Translations under genes and position numbers: made by a program
Notes under the pieces: generated by a model
What the model saw: only the letters and a program-made list of their open reading frames with translations
Told to the model about the DNA's origin: nothing
The model's database searches: none
Shown here: positions 53,322-63,052 of the stretch, one piece after another
How positions within the stretch are numbered: the stretch's first letter is position 1
How the letters are laid out: the number at the start of each line of letters is the position of its first letter
Assembly (NCBI GenBank): GCA_039105265.1
Contig: JAPFFF010000039.1
Location: 930,001 to 994,000, forward strand
Direction of reading: 5' to 3'
Length of the DNA stretch: 64,000 bases
From: Tritrichomonas musculus
Taxonomy: Eukaryota > Parabasalia > Tritrichomonadida > Tritrichomonadidae

Positions 53322-56276
53322 ATGATGTTTCAAGATATTGCTCAAGAGTATATTACAAAGATCATAAAAAACGATGTAAAAATCGAAGAACAAGTTAATG
53401 AAAACATAAAGATGCTTTCGAAAATTTATTCAATGTTTTCATTCAAACGACTTAACCCTTCCCTCACTTATGCACAAGTTGTTAGTCCCATGATTGATTT
53501 TCTCAAGAATTTCAAATTTATCACATGTTATCTTTATCCTCATAATCTCTCAAATAACGACGTATCAAATTCTAGATGTGAAACTGCTTTTGCTACTATT
53601 TGCGATGAAGAACAATGCATAATAATTGAAAAAATCGATATATCAACTATTGATCAAATTATTAACGAAGTAAAGAAAAATGGTTCAGTAGTTATCAAAG
53701 TTAACAATGGTGGAAATTCGACTGGAGACAATCAATCCAAAGAAGAAATTGACAATTTTGTGAGCTATTTTTCAAAAGAGATCAAAAACAAAGAATTTAT
53801 TAGAAAAACGATTCGAGCAGTTGCATGCTACATAATTCGACGTTTTTTTTATCCTACAGAATATTTCAAAAATCCATCTTTTTTTTACTTTAATAAATCA
53901 GAAGAAACAAATAATAGTGCATGCAGGTCAATATTCAAAAATAAATATAAAGAAAAAATATTTGATTTTTTAAAGGCAAAAAAAAATAACAAAGATCAGC
54001 AAATATTAAAAAACAAATATGATGATTTTTCAGAAGAAGATTTCATTTTTTTAAGAAATATTTATTCAAATGGAAAAGCAAAATTTAATTTGGTTATGCA
54101 CAAAGAAAGCTTGTACATCTTCGCAATGAAAAAGACAACTAAGTTATGTCATGAAGAATCTTTTTGCAAAAATTATTCGCATCGATGCTTGACACGCTTT
54201 TATGGCTTTTTGAAAAAAGAAGAGAAAACTGTTGGATTTATTTATGAATTCATGTCCAATGGCAGCCTTGATTCGTATGTTGAATCTAATCGAGATAAGA
54301 TGAGCGAATTATTTTCAATGATGACAATTAATCGAATTATTCAAGGAATCGATTATCTTCATTCAAATTCACTCATTCATCGAGATCTTAAGCCAGCGAA
54401 TATCCTTCTTGATCATGATTTTATTCCTTACATTTCTGATTTTGAAACGATCCGTCATCCGATTGGAGATGATGAATCAGATGATGAAATGACCAATGAT
54501 ATCGGTTCATATTTATATGCATCGCCAGAACAAAATGGAGGAAGAAATGTTTCATATCCAACAGACATTTATTCATTTGGAAAGATTATTTCTTTTATGT
54601 TTAATAATTTAGAAAATAAAACAAAAAAATCATGTTTCTTTTATGAATCACATAAATTTCAAGAAGTATACGATAAATGCATACAAAACGACCAAGAAGA
54701 CAGGTTCTCAATTGAAGAAATCATATCAATTTTATATGATGAGTTTATCATCTTTCTAATACAAAATTTATATATAAATTCAGAAGACGAATCACAAATG
54801 TTTCAATTTAGTTTTGAAGTAATCAATATTATGAAATATCAATCCGACACTTTTACTTTAAATTTTTTTAATTTTTTATTAAATTCTCATAATGAATCAG
54901 AAGCTCTTGTTAACTTAGGAAATCTATATTATGATGGTTTAGGAGTTGAACGAAATTATTCCAAAGCGAAAGAATATTATGAATTATCTGCCAAACAAAA
55001 CAATTCAAGCGCTCTTTTTAACTTAGGAAGTCTATATGCAAATGGTCATGGAGTTGAACAGAATTATTCTAAAGCTAAAGAATATTATGAATTATCTGCC
55101 AAACAAAACAATTCATATGCTCTTGTTAACTTAGGAAATCTATACTATAATGGTCATGGAGTTGAACAGAATTATTCTCAAGCGAAAGAATATTATGAAT
55201 TATCTGCCAAACAAAACAATTCAGATGCTCTTGTTAACTTAGGAAATCTATATGAAAATGGTTTAGGAGTTGAACGAAATTATTCCAAAGCGAGAGAATA
55301 TTATGAATTATCTGCCAAACAAAACAATTCAAGCGCTCTTTTTAGCTTAGGAAATCTATATGCAAATGGTCATGGAGTTGAACAAAATTATTCTAAAGCT
55401 AAAGAATATTATGAATTATCTGCCAAACAAAACAATTCATATGCTCTTTTTAACTTAGGAAGTCTATATAAAAATGGTTTAGGAGTTGAACAGAATTATT
55501 CCAAAGCGAGAGAACATTATGAATTATCTGCCAAACAAAACGATTCAGATGCTCTTTTTAGCTTAGGAAATCTATATGCAAATAATCATGGAATTGAACA
55601 AAATTATTCTAAAGCTAAAGAATATTATGAATTATCTGCCAAACAAAATAATTCATATGCTCTTCTTAACTTAGGAAGTCTATATGCAAATGGTCTTGGA
55701 GTTGAACAGAATTATTGTAAAGCGAGAGAATATTATGAATTATCTGCCAAACAAAACAATTCAAAAGCTCTTTTTAACTTAGGAAGTCTATATAAAAATG
55801 GTTTAGGAGTTGAACGAAATTATTCCAAAGCGAGAGAATATTATGAATTATCTGCCAAACAAAACGATTCATATGCTCTTTTTAGCTTAGGAAATCTATA
55901 TGCAAATGGTCATGGAGTTGAACAGAATTATTCTAAAGCTAAAGGATATTATGAATTATCTGCCAAACAAAACAATTCAGATGTTCTTTTTAGCTTAGGA
56001 TACCTATATGCAAATGGTCTTGGAGTTGAACAAAATTATTCTAAAGCGAAAGAATATTATGAATTATCTGCCAAACAAAACAATTCAAAAGCTCTTGTTA
56101 ACTTAGGAAATCTATATTATAATGGTCATGGAGTTGAACAGAATTATTCCAAAGCGAGAGAATATTATGAATTATCTACCAAACAAAACGATTCAGATGC
56201 TCTTTTTAGCTTCGGATACCTATATGAAAATGGTCATGGAGTTGAACAAAATTATTCTGCAACAGCATCTATTTAA
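53322..56276 (+). CDS. Protein kinase with Sel1-repeat array (984 aa)
   Basis: Cytoplasmic signalling or scaffold protein. The N-terminal 235 residues are helical. The kinase domain is about 240-475: the glycine loop is degenerate (SNGKAKFNLVM), the ATP-site lysine is in FAMKK (K270), the catalytic loop is intact (HRDLKPANILL, D355), but the metal-binding DFG is DFE (373-375). APE is SPE (401-403). DIYSFG (415-420) follows. Weak or atypical catalysis is possible. Residues about 527-980 hold 12-13 Sel1-like units of 36 residues with the pattern LGxLYxNGxGVEQNYSKAKE, nearly identical to each other in DNA as well, so recently expanded or homogenised. The frame stops at TAA 56274-56276 after ATASI, but the same frame stays coding-like beyond, so this C-terminus may be a truncation. 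Confidence 0.88.
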   Translation: MMFQDIAQEYITKIIKNDVKIEEQVNENIKMLSKIYSMFSFKRLNPSLTYAQVVSPMIDFLKNFKFITCYLYPHNLSNNDVSNSRCETAFATICDEEQCIIIEKIDISTIDQIINEVKKNGSVVIKVNNGGNSTGDNQSKEEIDNFVSYFSKEIKNKEFIRKTIRAVACYIIRRFFYPTEYFKNPSFFYFNKSEETNNSACRSIFKNKYKEKIFDFLKAKKNNKDQQILKNKYDDFSEEDFIFLRNIYSNGKAKFNLVMHKESLYIFAMKKTTKLCHEESFCKNYSHRCLTRFYGFLKKEEKTVGFIYEFMSNGSLDSYVESNRDKMSELFSMMTINRIIQGIDYLHSNSLIHRDLKPANILLDHDFIPYISDFETIRHPIGDDESDDEMTNDIGSYLYASPEQNGGRNVSYPTDIYSFGKIISFMFNNLENKTKKSCFFYESHKFQEVYDKCIQNDQEDRFSIEEIISILYDEFIIFLIQNLYINSEDESQMFQFSFEVINIMKYQSDTFTLNFFNFLLNSHNESEALVNLGNLYYDGLGVERNYSKAKEYYELSAKQNNSSALFNLGSLYANGHGVEQNYSKAKEYYELSAKQNNSYALVNLGNLYYNGHGVEQNYSQAKEYYELSAKQNNSDALVNLGNLYENGLGVERNYSKAREYYELSAKQNNSSALFSLGNLYANGHGVEQNYSKAKEYYELSAKQNNSYALFNLGSLYKNGLGVEQNYSKAREHYELSAKQNDSDALFSLGNLYANNHGIEQNYSKAKEYYELSAKQNNSYALLNLGSLYANGLGVEQNYCKAREYYELSAKQNNSKALFNLGSLYKNGLGVERNYSKAREYYELSAKQNDSYALFSLGNLYANGHGVEQNYSKAKGYYELSAKQNNSDVLFSLGYLYANGLGVEQNYSKAKEYYELSAKQNNSKALVNLGNLYYNGHGVEQNYSKAREYYELSTKQNDSDALFSFGYLYENGHGVEQNYSATASI
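54895..56260 (+). repeat. 108-bp Sel1 coding tandem repeat array
   Basis: About 12-13 direct copies of a 108-bp unit (36 codons) with the core TATTATGAATTATCTGCCAA. Copies differ mainly at a few codons (DGL/NGH/NGL, KAK/KAR, NNS/NDS). Such an array is prone to unequal exchange. Confidence 0.85.
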
Positions 56277-56396
56277 TCAACCTTTGAAGAATCACGAAAT
56301 TACTTCATCAAATCATTTTCAAAACTCAACATAAACACAGGAGATACGAAATATCAATTCAGACTTAAAGTGACTGACGCAGACAGTATTTTCACA
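56277..56396 (+). pseudogene. In-frame continuation of the kinase-Sel1 frame, 5' part
   Basis: Directly after the TAA the kinase frame reads 40 sense codons (STFEESRNYFIKSFSKLNIN, then QFRLKVTDADSIFT) up to the TA target site of the Tc1-like element. Together with 59400-59963 it forms one open frame split only by the transposon. Either it is the old C-terminus of the kinase-Sel1 protein behind a nonsense codon, or the body of a second gene that lost its start. Confidence 0.6.
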
Positions 56397-56883
56397 TACA
56401 GGTATCGCTAAGCAAACTCGGGTGATTTGCTAAGCAAACTCAGGCAGTATTCAATCTTTTCAATTTTTTTTGAATGAAAAAAACATGTTTTTTAAAAATC
56501 CCAGCGGTTCTGCTAAGCAAACTCAGGGAAAAATAAATATAAAATATCTTGATTCAGATATTACAAAATGAATTTGTTTTATAAGAATAAACATCATTAA
56601 ATCAAATAAATAATTAATAAATTATATTATAATAAAAGAATTAAGATTATTATCAGATTATTAGCAATATTTTATTTCATAAAATCTATTAGCTTTTGGA
56701 TTGTTTTATTTTGGTTTTAAGTTTTTAATTATTATAGATTATTTTATTATTGAATAATTTAATAGAGGTTTCAATTAAATGAAGAACTTTACTAGAGAAT
56801 TTCTGATTTTGCTTGGCAAAAAACCGTTTATTAATAAAAGTATTCAATTTTAATTCAAAATTTTATTTTTAAAAAATCAACCA

Positions 56884-57967
56884 AATGAAAGCAAACTTGA
56901 ATATTTACCCAGCGTCTTCTTCTGCAAATGTTTCGCTCAATCGTCTTAAAGAAGTTGTGAATAATGGCAATAATATTGGCCTTCACCTGTTTCATGGAAT
57001 TCTTATTTAGGATGGTGATTCGCCACCGAATGCATATTTATTGTTACTGTATTTCTTTTCTCCAAATGTTTTTACATTGCGAAGACATGTTTGATTATTT
57101 TTCACAAGAAGATTTAACAGACAAAAATGAAATATTAATTCATGATATTATCAAATCAATGAAAGATAAAAAGGTCAAAAAGTTTATAAAAATTAATAAT
57201 TTTATATCAAGCTGGAAAGGTTGGAATAATAGGAGAATACCTCGAAAAATTAAAGATATCCGTTATTTTGTAAGGTTTTTTTAAAAATCGTTATCTCAAA
57301 CTATTCAAGATTTTTTTTATATTGATATTGATTCTGCAGAGAGAACAGTTTATGGTTATTCATTTTATTTACAAATACCTTCAACAGCTGATACACTCCA
57401 AAAGAATCTCGATTTGAAATTATCGATTTGTTATAATATTCGAAAACTACCGAGAATAAAATAATTTTATTTGACTATAATATCTGTTGTATTCCCATGA
57501 TTTGGTGTGCTTTATAAAATGATCAATAAATCTGTTGATGGAAATGAATATGCACAATTCTTGAGTGACGTAAATGAATTCATTCGCAAATACATTTGCA
57601 ATAATCAAACAGATGTTATTTTAATCGAGGATAATTGTCCAATGCATCGTTCAAAGTGTGTCGAAAATGTTTTAAATCACATATCAATTTCACTTATTCC
57701 AATTGTGCCTTTGTAAAACTGAAGAATATACAAACTGTGGGAAATAAAGGAGAACTTGCTCAAAGAAGAGAGATTGAAAAAAACTGGATAAAAATAACTC
57801 AAGATAAATGTAAACTTGAAACATGTCACAGTTTATATAGAGAATGGTATTCGCGGATGAATGAATGTATTGAAGGAAAACCAATAATAACAGAACATAT
57901 TGCTATAGTTCAAAAAATTGATGTAAGTAAATTAGATAACGTGACAGTAAACAAGGTCAACAATTAA
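56884..57967 (+). pseudogene. Tc1/mariner-IS630 DDE transposase pseudogene
   Basis: Fragments in several frames. The N-terminal block MKANLNIYPASSSANVSLNR leads to a stop at 57008. A helix-turn-helix-like block (DMFDYFSQEDLTDKNEILIH, DKKVKKFIKINNFISSWKGW) lies at about 57080-57284. The catalytic region (57507-57716) contains YAQFLSDVNEFIRKYICNNQ and the second catalytic Asp in DVILIEDNCPMHRSKCV. After IPIVPL the frame shifts, exactly where a YSPNLNPIE-type motif with the third catalytic acid should be. The C-terminal tail continues in a third frame (EIEKNWIKITQDKCKLETCH). At least three disabling changes, so inactive. Confidence 0.75.
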
Positions 57968-58063
57968 TAATAATTAACAAAAAATATAATAAATAAACAC
58001 AAATAATGAAAATATATAAAATTTTTATCAAAACATATAATTATTAGTATAATATATAAGAAA

Positions 58064-59399
58064 GTGCCTCAGTTTGTTTTTTAGTCACCTGAGTTTGCTT
58101 AGCAATTGCCTGAATTTGTTTAGCAAATGCCTGAATTTGTTTAGCACGGTGTCTGAATTTGTTTAGCAAAGAGAACGATATCAACTTTTTGAATGATGCC
58201 TGAGTTTGTTTAGCAATTTTCTGAGTTTGCTTAGCAATTGTCTGAGTTTGCTTATCACAAAAAAGACGTTTAGAATAAAACGTTTAAATTAAACGTACTT
58301 GCCTGAGTTTGCTTAGCAACTGTTGAAATCAAATTTAACTAAAAATATCTCAAAATTACAAATATTTTTTTGAAATGTTTTTTATTATTTACCAATTATT
58401 AAGTATATATTAATTAAATATTAGTTTTATAAGTCGAAAAAAAAAATAAATAATTAAAAAAATTGAGTTTAAAATTAACAAATCCCATTTTTTACAGAAA
58501 AATGTTAAGTGAATTTTTTTTTTCAATCGATACGTTTTTTTGAAATATTTTAACGTTCGACAGGTCTTTTTTTTCGGTTTTAAAAGGCGAATCTCTAAAA
58601 AATAATAATTTTTAATAAAATAATCACAGAATTCGTTCACCTTTGAGATGCACAATTTCCAAAACCATTGTAAAATATATAATTTAAATTTGAAGATTTT
58701 TTATAACTCAAAAAAATATCTCAAATTTCATGGCTTGAGAAAAAAAATAAATATTTTGATTACCATCATCATATGGTCATATTGAATTGTTCTATTTTGT
58801 GATTAATTAAAAGGACGATTTTTTCCAGAAAAGTTATTTCGCTATTAAATAAATTGATCCAATATTTTATTTTGATCAATATTATGTTAAAAAAATTATA
58901 AATATATAAAAAAAATCGAGAATTAATTTTGGATGGAAAAGATATATTCGTTTTTTTGATTATTTTTTGCCTGAGTTTGTTTAGCAATTACCTGAGTTTG
59001 TTTAGCAATTGCCTGAGTTTGCTTATCACTCACTTGACCGTTTATTTTTTTAACGTCATTTCCCTGAGTTTGATTAGCAAATGGTGAACTGAAAAAAAAT
59101 AAAAATATCTTAAATTTTTCAAATCATATTTTAAATATTTTTTAGAATATAGCTTAATTAAATCATTTTCCCCATAAATATAAAAATAATAGAAACGATC
59201 AAAATTAATTGAAAAAGTTATTTAAATACCTGAGTTTGCTTAGCGCTAAAAAAAATTAATTCAAATTAATTTTACAATTGCCTGAGTTTGCTTAGCAGAG
59301 CCGCTGTAACGAGTTTTTTTTTCATTCAAAAAAAATTGAATATTTGAATACTGCCTGAGTTTGCTTAGCAAATCACCCGAGTTTGCTTAGCGATACCTG
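58064..59399 (-). repeat. Iteron array, about 16 copies of CTGAGTTTGYTTAGC
   Basis: Copies run in one orientation, in clusters at 58084-58165, 58197-58262, 58300-58320, 58968-59030, 59060-59085, 59223-59300 and 59353-59395, mostly preceded by GC or AC and followed by AA. Variants include CTGAATTTGTTTAGC and CTGAGTTTGCTTATC. Three inverted copies lie at the left end (56406, 56427, 56510). They are likely transposase-binding or host-factor sites. Confidence 0.75.
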
Positions 59400-59963
59400 T
59401 ATCTGAAAAATTACATTTTATGTTTCCCTTTGTTTAATCTCTCCAACCAAACGAATGTAGATCCATCAATCAAGAATCTCATCAATTCAGAAGAATCCAG
59501 AATTTTTAAGCGAAGAGAAAAGAACTACAAAAATATTGAAAACTCAACAAATTTTCTTGATGCATGCAAAAAATCGATTGATTACATAAATCGAAACAAA
59601 TATTTAGAAAAATGTCAAATGAAGAAAGAAGGAAAAGAAGAAGAAGAAATAATTGAATATTTGAATGATTCATCAACTAAATTTGAAAATGATGTAGATG
59701 AAATCAACACAGATGAAGAAATAGTAATTGAAGATTTGGGATATTTATTTGACTTCATTATCAAAAACGAAAATATGAAAAAAATATTTAGAACAAAAAT
59801 AAACGAAATCATCCAAATCATTGAATCAATCATTTACACTCCACCATACAACATTTTATTTGGACGAATCAGGATTAACAAATCAAAACCAATAAAGAAA
59901 GAATATCTACACCAAAAAGATATCAATGAACTTTTTTACGAAGGTTTTGGTATTGAAATTTGA
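59400..59963 (+). pseudogene. Interrupted gene, 3' part (continues 56277-56396)
   Basis: The TA duplication completes a TAT codon, after which 187 codons stay open to TGA 59961-59963. The chain reads NVDPSIKNLINSEESRIFKR, then an acidic region (EEEEIIEYLNDSSTKFENDV) and a helical end (FDFIIKNENMKKIFRTKINE through NELFYEGFGIEI). No family recognised. It has no ATG-started 5' end of its own and no Inr, since its upstream half is on the other side of the transposon. Confidence 0.6.
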
Positions 59964-60218
59964 TACGATAAAATGATTATTTTTTACAACTTTAAGACAT
60001 AAGTAAAATATTCTTTATATAAAAATGTAAAAAAAAACTCATGTAATGAATTGAACCTTTTAAAAACGATAAATCTACAATAAATTTGCAGGTCTTGAAT
60101 TCTAATCATAAAAAATAAACTTTTTTTTTTTTTTTTTTTTTGAATAAAGAGTTTTATCTTGTCTTTCAATGAATACTATTCTTTATGAAATAAGAAATTA
60201 TTTATAAATCAATAAGAA

Positions 60219-60293
60219 GCTTTCGTAGCTCAGTTGGTTAGATGCATCGGACTTTTAATCCGAGGGTCGCGGGTTCAACTCCCGTCGGAAGCA
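60219..60293 (+). tRNA. tRNA-Lys (anticodon TTT)
   Basis: Complete cloverleaf of 74 nt plus discriminator A60293. The acceptor stem GCTTTCG pairs with CGGAAGC (one G-T). The anticodon stem TCGGA/TCCGA encloses loop CTTTTAA with anticodon TTT at 60254-60256. The T arm GCGGG/CCCGT encloses TTCAACT. The D stem has a one-base bulge (GCTC with GATGC). The A box (TAGCTCAGTTGG) and B box (GGTTCAACTCC) are intact. No intron. It ends in a T6 pol III terminator. Confidence 0.95.
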
Positions 60294-60299
60294 TTTTTT
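60294..60299 (+). terminator. RNA polymerase III terminator of tRNA-Lys
   Basis: TTTTTT immediately follows the discriminator base, the standard pol III stop. Confidence 0.85.
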
Positions 60300-60516
60300 G
60301 CATTTTTTACATTTTTTTTTAAGAAGATTCAATGAGTGTTTGTCTCTTATTGTTGAAGTTAATAAAGTGATTCAAGAAAAAAATCAATTTGAGAGGATTT
60401 TATGTATTTGAATGTATTCGAGTTCGTTGTTTGTTATGTGGTTATTATTACAAATTGCCAACGTCATTATATAGGAGAGAAAGTCCTAATAATTTGATGC
60501 ATTTGTCATATTTGAG

Positions 60517-60855
60517 AAAATGACTTGGAGAACTTCGAAAGTCAGTTTTTTATACCTATCAGAAAAGTGGAAAACAGTAGCTTTATCAATACCAGAAACA
60601 AAAATAACGACTGTTATATATTACTACATTGAGCTTATTTGCATATGACTAAAAGAGCTTGATCTTCCAGTCACCAAACATCAATATGATAAATATGATC
60701 TTGTCTGTGACTTCAAAAAAGTTTATTACATCTCTGCATTTTTTAATGCGACAGAAAAGATGAATGAAGTTGTTAAATGTTATCAACAGCCAGTTATTCG
60801 GTTTAATATCATTCTTCACATTCTTTTGTTTCATTTGCTTGATTGGCCTGAATGA
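60517..60855 (+). pseudogene. Decayed gene fragment of unknown family
   Basis: The plus strand reads EMTWRTSKVSFLYLSEKWKT, a stop near 60648, then KELDLPVTKHQYDKYDLVCD, FKKVYYISAFFNATEKMNEV and VIRFNIILHILLFHLLDWPE to a stop at 60853-60855. It is coherent helical protein sequence but I cannot assign it. A further trace (AFTPTFGQRTIVSYDCT, KALIYIDLTKRGITI) lies at 61021-61160. Confidence 0.4.
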
Positions 60856-61426
60856 ATTTTTAATTATGCAAAAAAAAAAAAATAATTGCATATTTATACT
60901 TTGAAATAAATTTATAATTTGAATATTATAAAAGAAGAATAATAATATTTTTTATGTGTACCACTTTGGAATTATCAACACTTTATTCAAAGTATGAATC
61001 AATTAATTTTATTCTAAAAAGCATTTACTCCAACATTTGGACAAAGGACAATAGTATCGTATGATTGCACATAATTAGGGATTGATATTTGCGAGAGAGA
61101 ACGAGAACCAAAGAAAGCATTGATTTATATTGATCTAACAAAAAGAGGAATCACAATTTAATTCAACGACAAGCCACCGTTGAACATATTATCATCGATT
61201 AAATAAATATTTTGCATCTTTAAGATATATGCAAAGTTTCTTCATAAAAAAATCTGGGAATGATTTAAACCTTTTATAATATTTATTTTACTTCTTTATA
61301 ACCATTAAATTATGAGAAATATTATTGATGTTTGACACAAAAATATATCTTTTTTAGCAATAAATATGAACTCAAAATTACATTTTCTTTATTCACTTGT
61401 TTTCCAGATGAAGTAATTAACTTTAC

Positions 61427-61620
61427 AATCCTATAATTTTTCATTTGGAATGATCCTTTATTACTTTGCAACAGGAAAACTGCCAATTGAAAAAATACAA
61501 TTTAAACAATTGATCACTTTATTGAAGGAACGATGCTGGAAATACCTGAAGATTGCCATTAAATACTTAAACTAGTGATCATTAATCTTTGGAACCATAG
61601 CCAAACGAACAGGTTTCATT
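61427..61620 (+). pseudogene. Protein kinase C-lobe remnant
   Basis: YNFSFGMILYYFATGKLPIE matches the D-x-x-SFG-x-x-x-W/Y region of a TKL-type kinase C-lobe. In a shifted frame, GTMLEIPEDC, a stop, then ILKLVIINLWNHSQTNRF corresponds to the terminal helices before the conserved Arg. At least one frameshift and two stops are present. N-lobe and catalytic loop were not found nearby. Confidence 0.5.
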
Positions 61621-61794
61621 GACTATATATGAGAACTGTTTAACTAAAATAAGAAACTGCTTCATGATACAAGTATTGATGAATTCAAAGAATACTTCAT
61701 AAGAAATGTTGAATCAACATATTTTTCACTCATGATGATTTATTATTATTTTTATCTTCAGAATCTTTGTTGGCATAACCCAAAAAATAAGAGA

Positions 61795-62407
61795 AGCAAT
61801 GGCCTATTTGGGCTCCCTAGATATCACGCATCAAGACCTCAATTATCAGATTATTTTGATTGGCAGTTCATTCAATCCAAAAATGTTCGAAATAATGTTT
61901 TTCGAAATCTCAAATCTTTCAGCATTTATATATCTACTGGTGAGAAATAAGGACGAGAAATTAATTTAATCAATTATTATTTTTTTCTACAGGTGAGAAA
62001 TAAGGACGAGAAATTAATTAATTAAATATTAATTTAATCAATTATTATTTTTTTCTACAGGTGAGAAATAAGGACGAGAAATTAATTTAATCAATTATTA
62101 TTTTTTTCTACAGGTGAGAAATATGGACGAGAAATTAATTAATTAAATATTAATTTAATCAATTACTAAATATTATGGAGCTCCATTTTTTTCTACAGGT
62201 GAGAAATAAGGACGAGAAATTGAAGTATTAACATCAAGTCCTGAAACTAAACTCTATTTGAAAAACTATGGGTTTCAAATGCATATATATGATGTAATAA
62301 ATGAAGCTGAGAAAATAATTCATGCCACTAGAGAGCTGTATAAAAGTGAAACTAAAATTGAAGAATTAAATAAATGGTCACAAATACTAACAAAATTTCG
62401 CAAATAG
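61795..62407 (+). pseudogene. Decayed gene broken by an internal tandem repeat
   Basis: Upstream: RSNGLFGLPRYHASRPQLSD and YFDWQFIQSKNVRNNVFRNL. Then GEK and a stop created inside a tandem repeat (61939-62219). After the repeat the same codons resume as GREIEVLTSSPETKLYLKNY, GFQMHIYDVINEAEKIIHAT and SETKIEELNKWSQILTKF to TAG at 62405-62407. One repeat copy still reads GEKYGREI, showing the sense sequence. Family unknown. Confidence 0.5.
61939..62219 (+). repeat. Five-copy tandem repeat with alternating spacing
   Basis: GGTGAGAAATAAGGACGAGA begins at about 61939, 61992, 62059, 62113 and 62198. Spacings are about 53, 67, 54 and 85 bp; the longer ones carry an extra ATTAATTAAATATTAATTTA block. 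The fourth copy has TATGG where the others have TAAGG. Spacers end TTTTTTTCTACAG. Confidence 0.75.
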
Positions 62408-63052
62408 TAATTAAAAGTCCTGGAAATGTAAAAGAAGCATTTGAAAATAATATATAGTTAATGGAAAAGAAGATTTCAAAGATTAGAATCTATAAATGCC
62501 TTGCATCTCTTTTTTTTACTAATATATTAGAATTAAACGAGCGAGAGATTAATAAAAACAATCAAAAAACCGTATTGAAATCAATCATTATCAGACACTT
62601 TTCACTTACTAAAAATTATTAGATTTTACTTTCATCTTCGTAGAATAATGTATCACTTAGATAAAACAAATAACAATTTTTTTTTTTTTTTTTTTTTTTT
62701 TGATAAGTAACAATCGATGTTTGCTTGATTCATTCAAACGCCATGTTAAATTTCTAGATTAAATAACTTGTATTCTCTTGAATAAATGACTAGGAACTCA
62801 AAAAATTATTTTTTTATTTGATGGAATTTGATCATGAAAAAGCATTGGGTTTGAGGGATTTTCTTGAACTTTAAAATTTTAATAAAGCATTTGCACTGAT
62901 AAATATGCTTAAATTACTGAATAAATTCGTTATTGAGAATTAGGATGAATAATTAGGATGAAAATCATTTTATTAAAATGTTTTGAATTTTTTGACCAAA
63001 ATTCCTCTCAAAAATTGAATGACATTTGAATTACATAAAAAAAAAAAAAAGA
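62408..63052. other. AT-rich intergenic region
   Basis: A short continuation of coding traces (VIKSPGNVKEAFENN) follows 62407. There is a 22-nt poly-T (about 62680-62701). No gene seen. Confidence 0.5.

Larger units (their letters stand above)
56399..59399 (+). mobile_element. Tc1/mariner-like element with iteron arrays (3,001 bp)
   Basis: The termini CAGGTATCGCTAAGCAAACT and its inverse are flanked by the dinucleotide TA (56397-56398 and 59400-59401), the classic Tc1/mariner insertion mark. The inverted repeats extend about 55 bp through GGGTGATTTGCTAAGCAAAC and CAGGCAGTATTCAA. A 16-bp word, CTGAGTTTGCTTAGC, occurs three times at the left end and about sixteen times in the last 1.3 kb. Inside is a decayed DDE transposase gene (56884-57967). 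The insertion interrupts a reading frame (56277-56396 and 59400-59963) without otherwise changing it. It is now probably non-autonomous. Confidence 0.88.

Noticed and set aside
58064-59399. Iteron array as a CRISPR array
   Set aside because: Units are 16 bp, imperfect, with irregular spacing and non-unique spacers, and lie inside a transposon in eukaryotic DNA.
61939-62219. Repeated CTACAG-GGTGAG junctions as introns
   Set aside because: Known trichomonad introns use GTAYGT and an ACTAACACACAG 3' signal. Here the blocks are tandem repeats and include in-frame stops.
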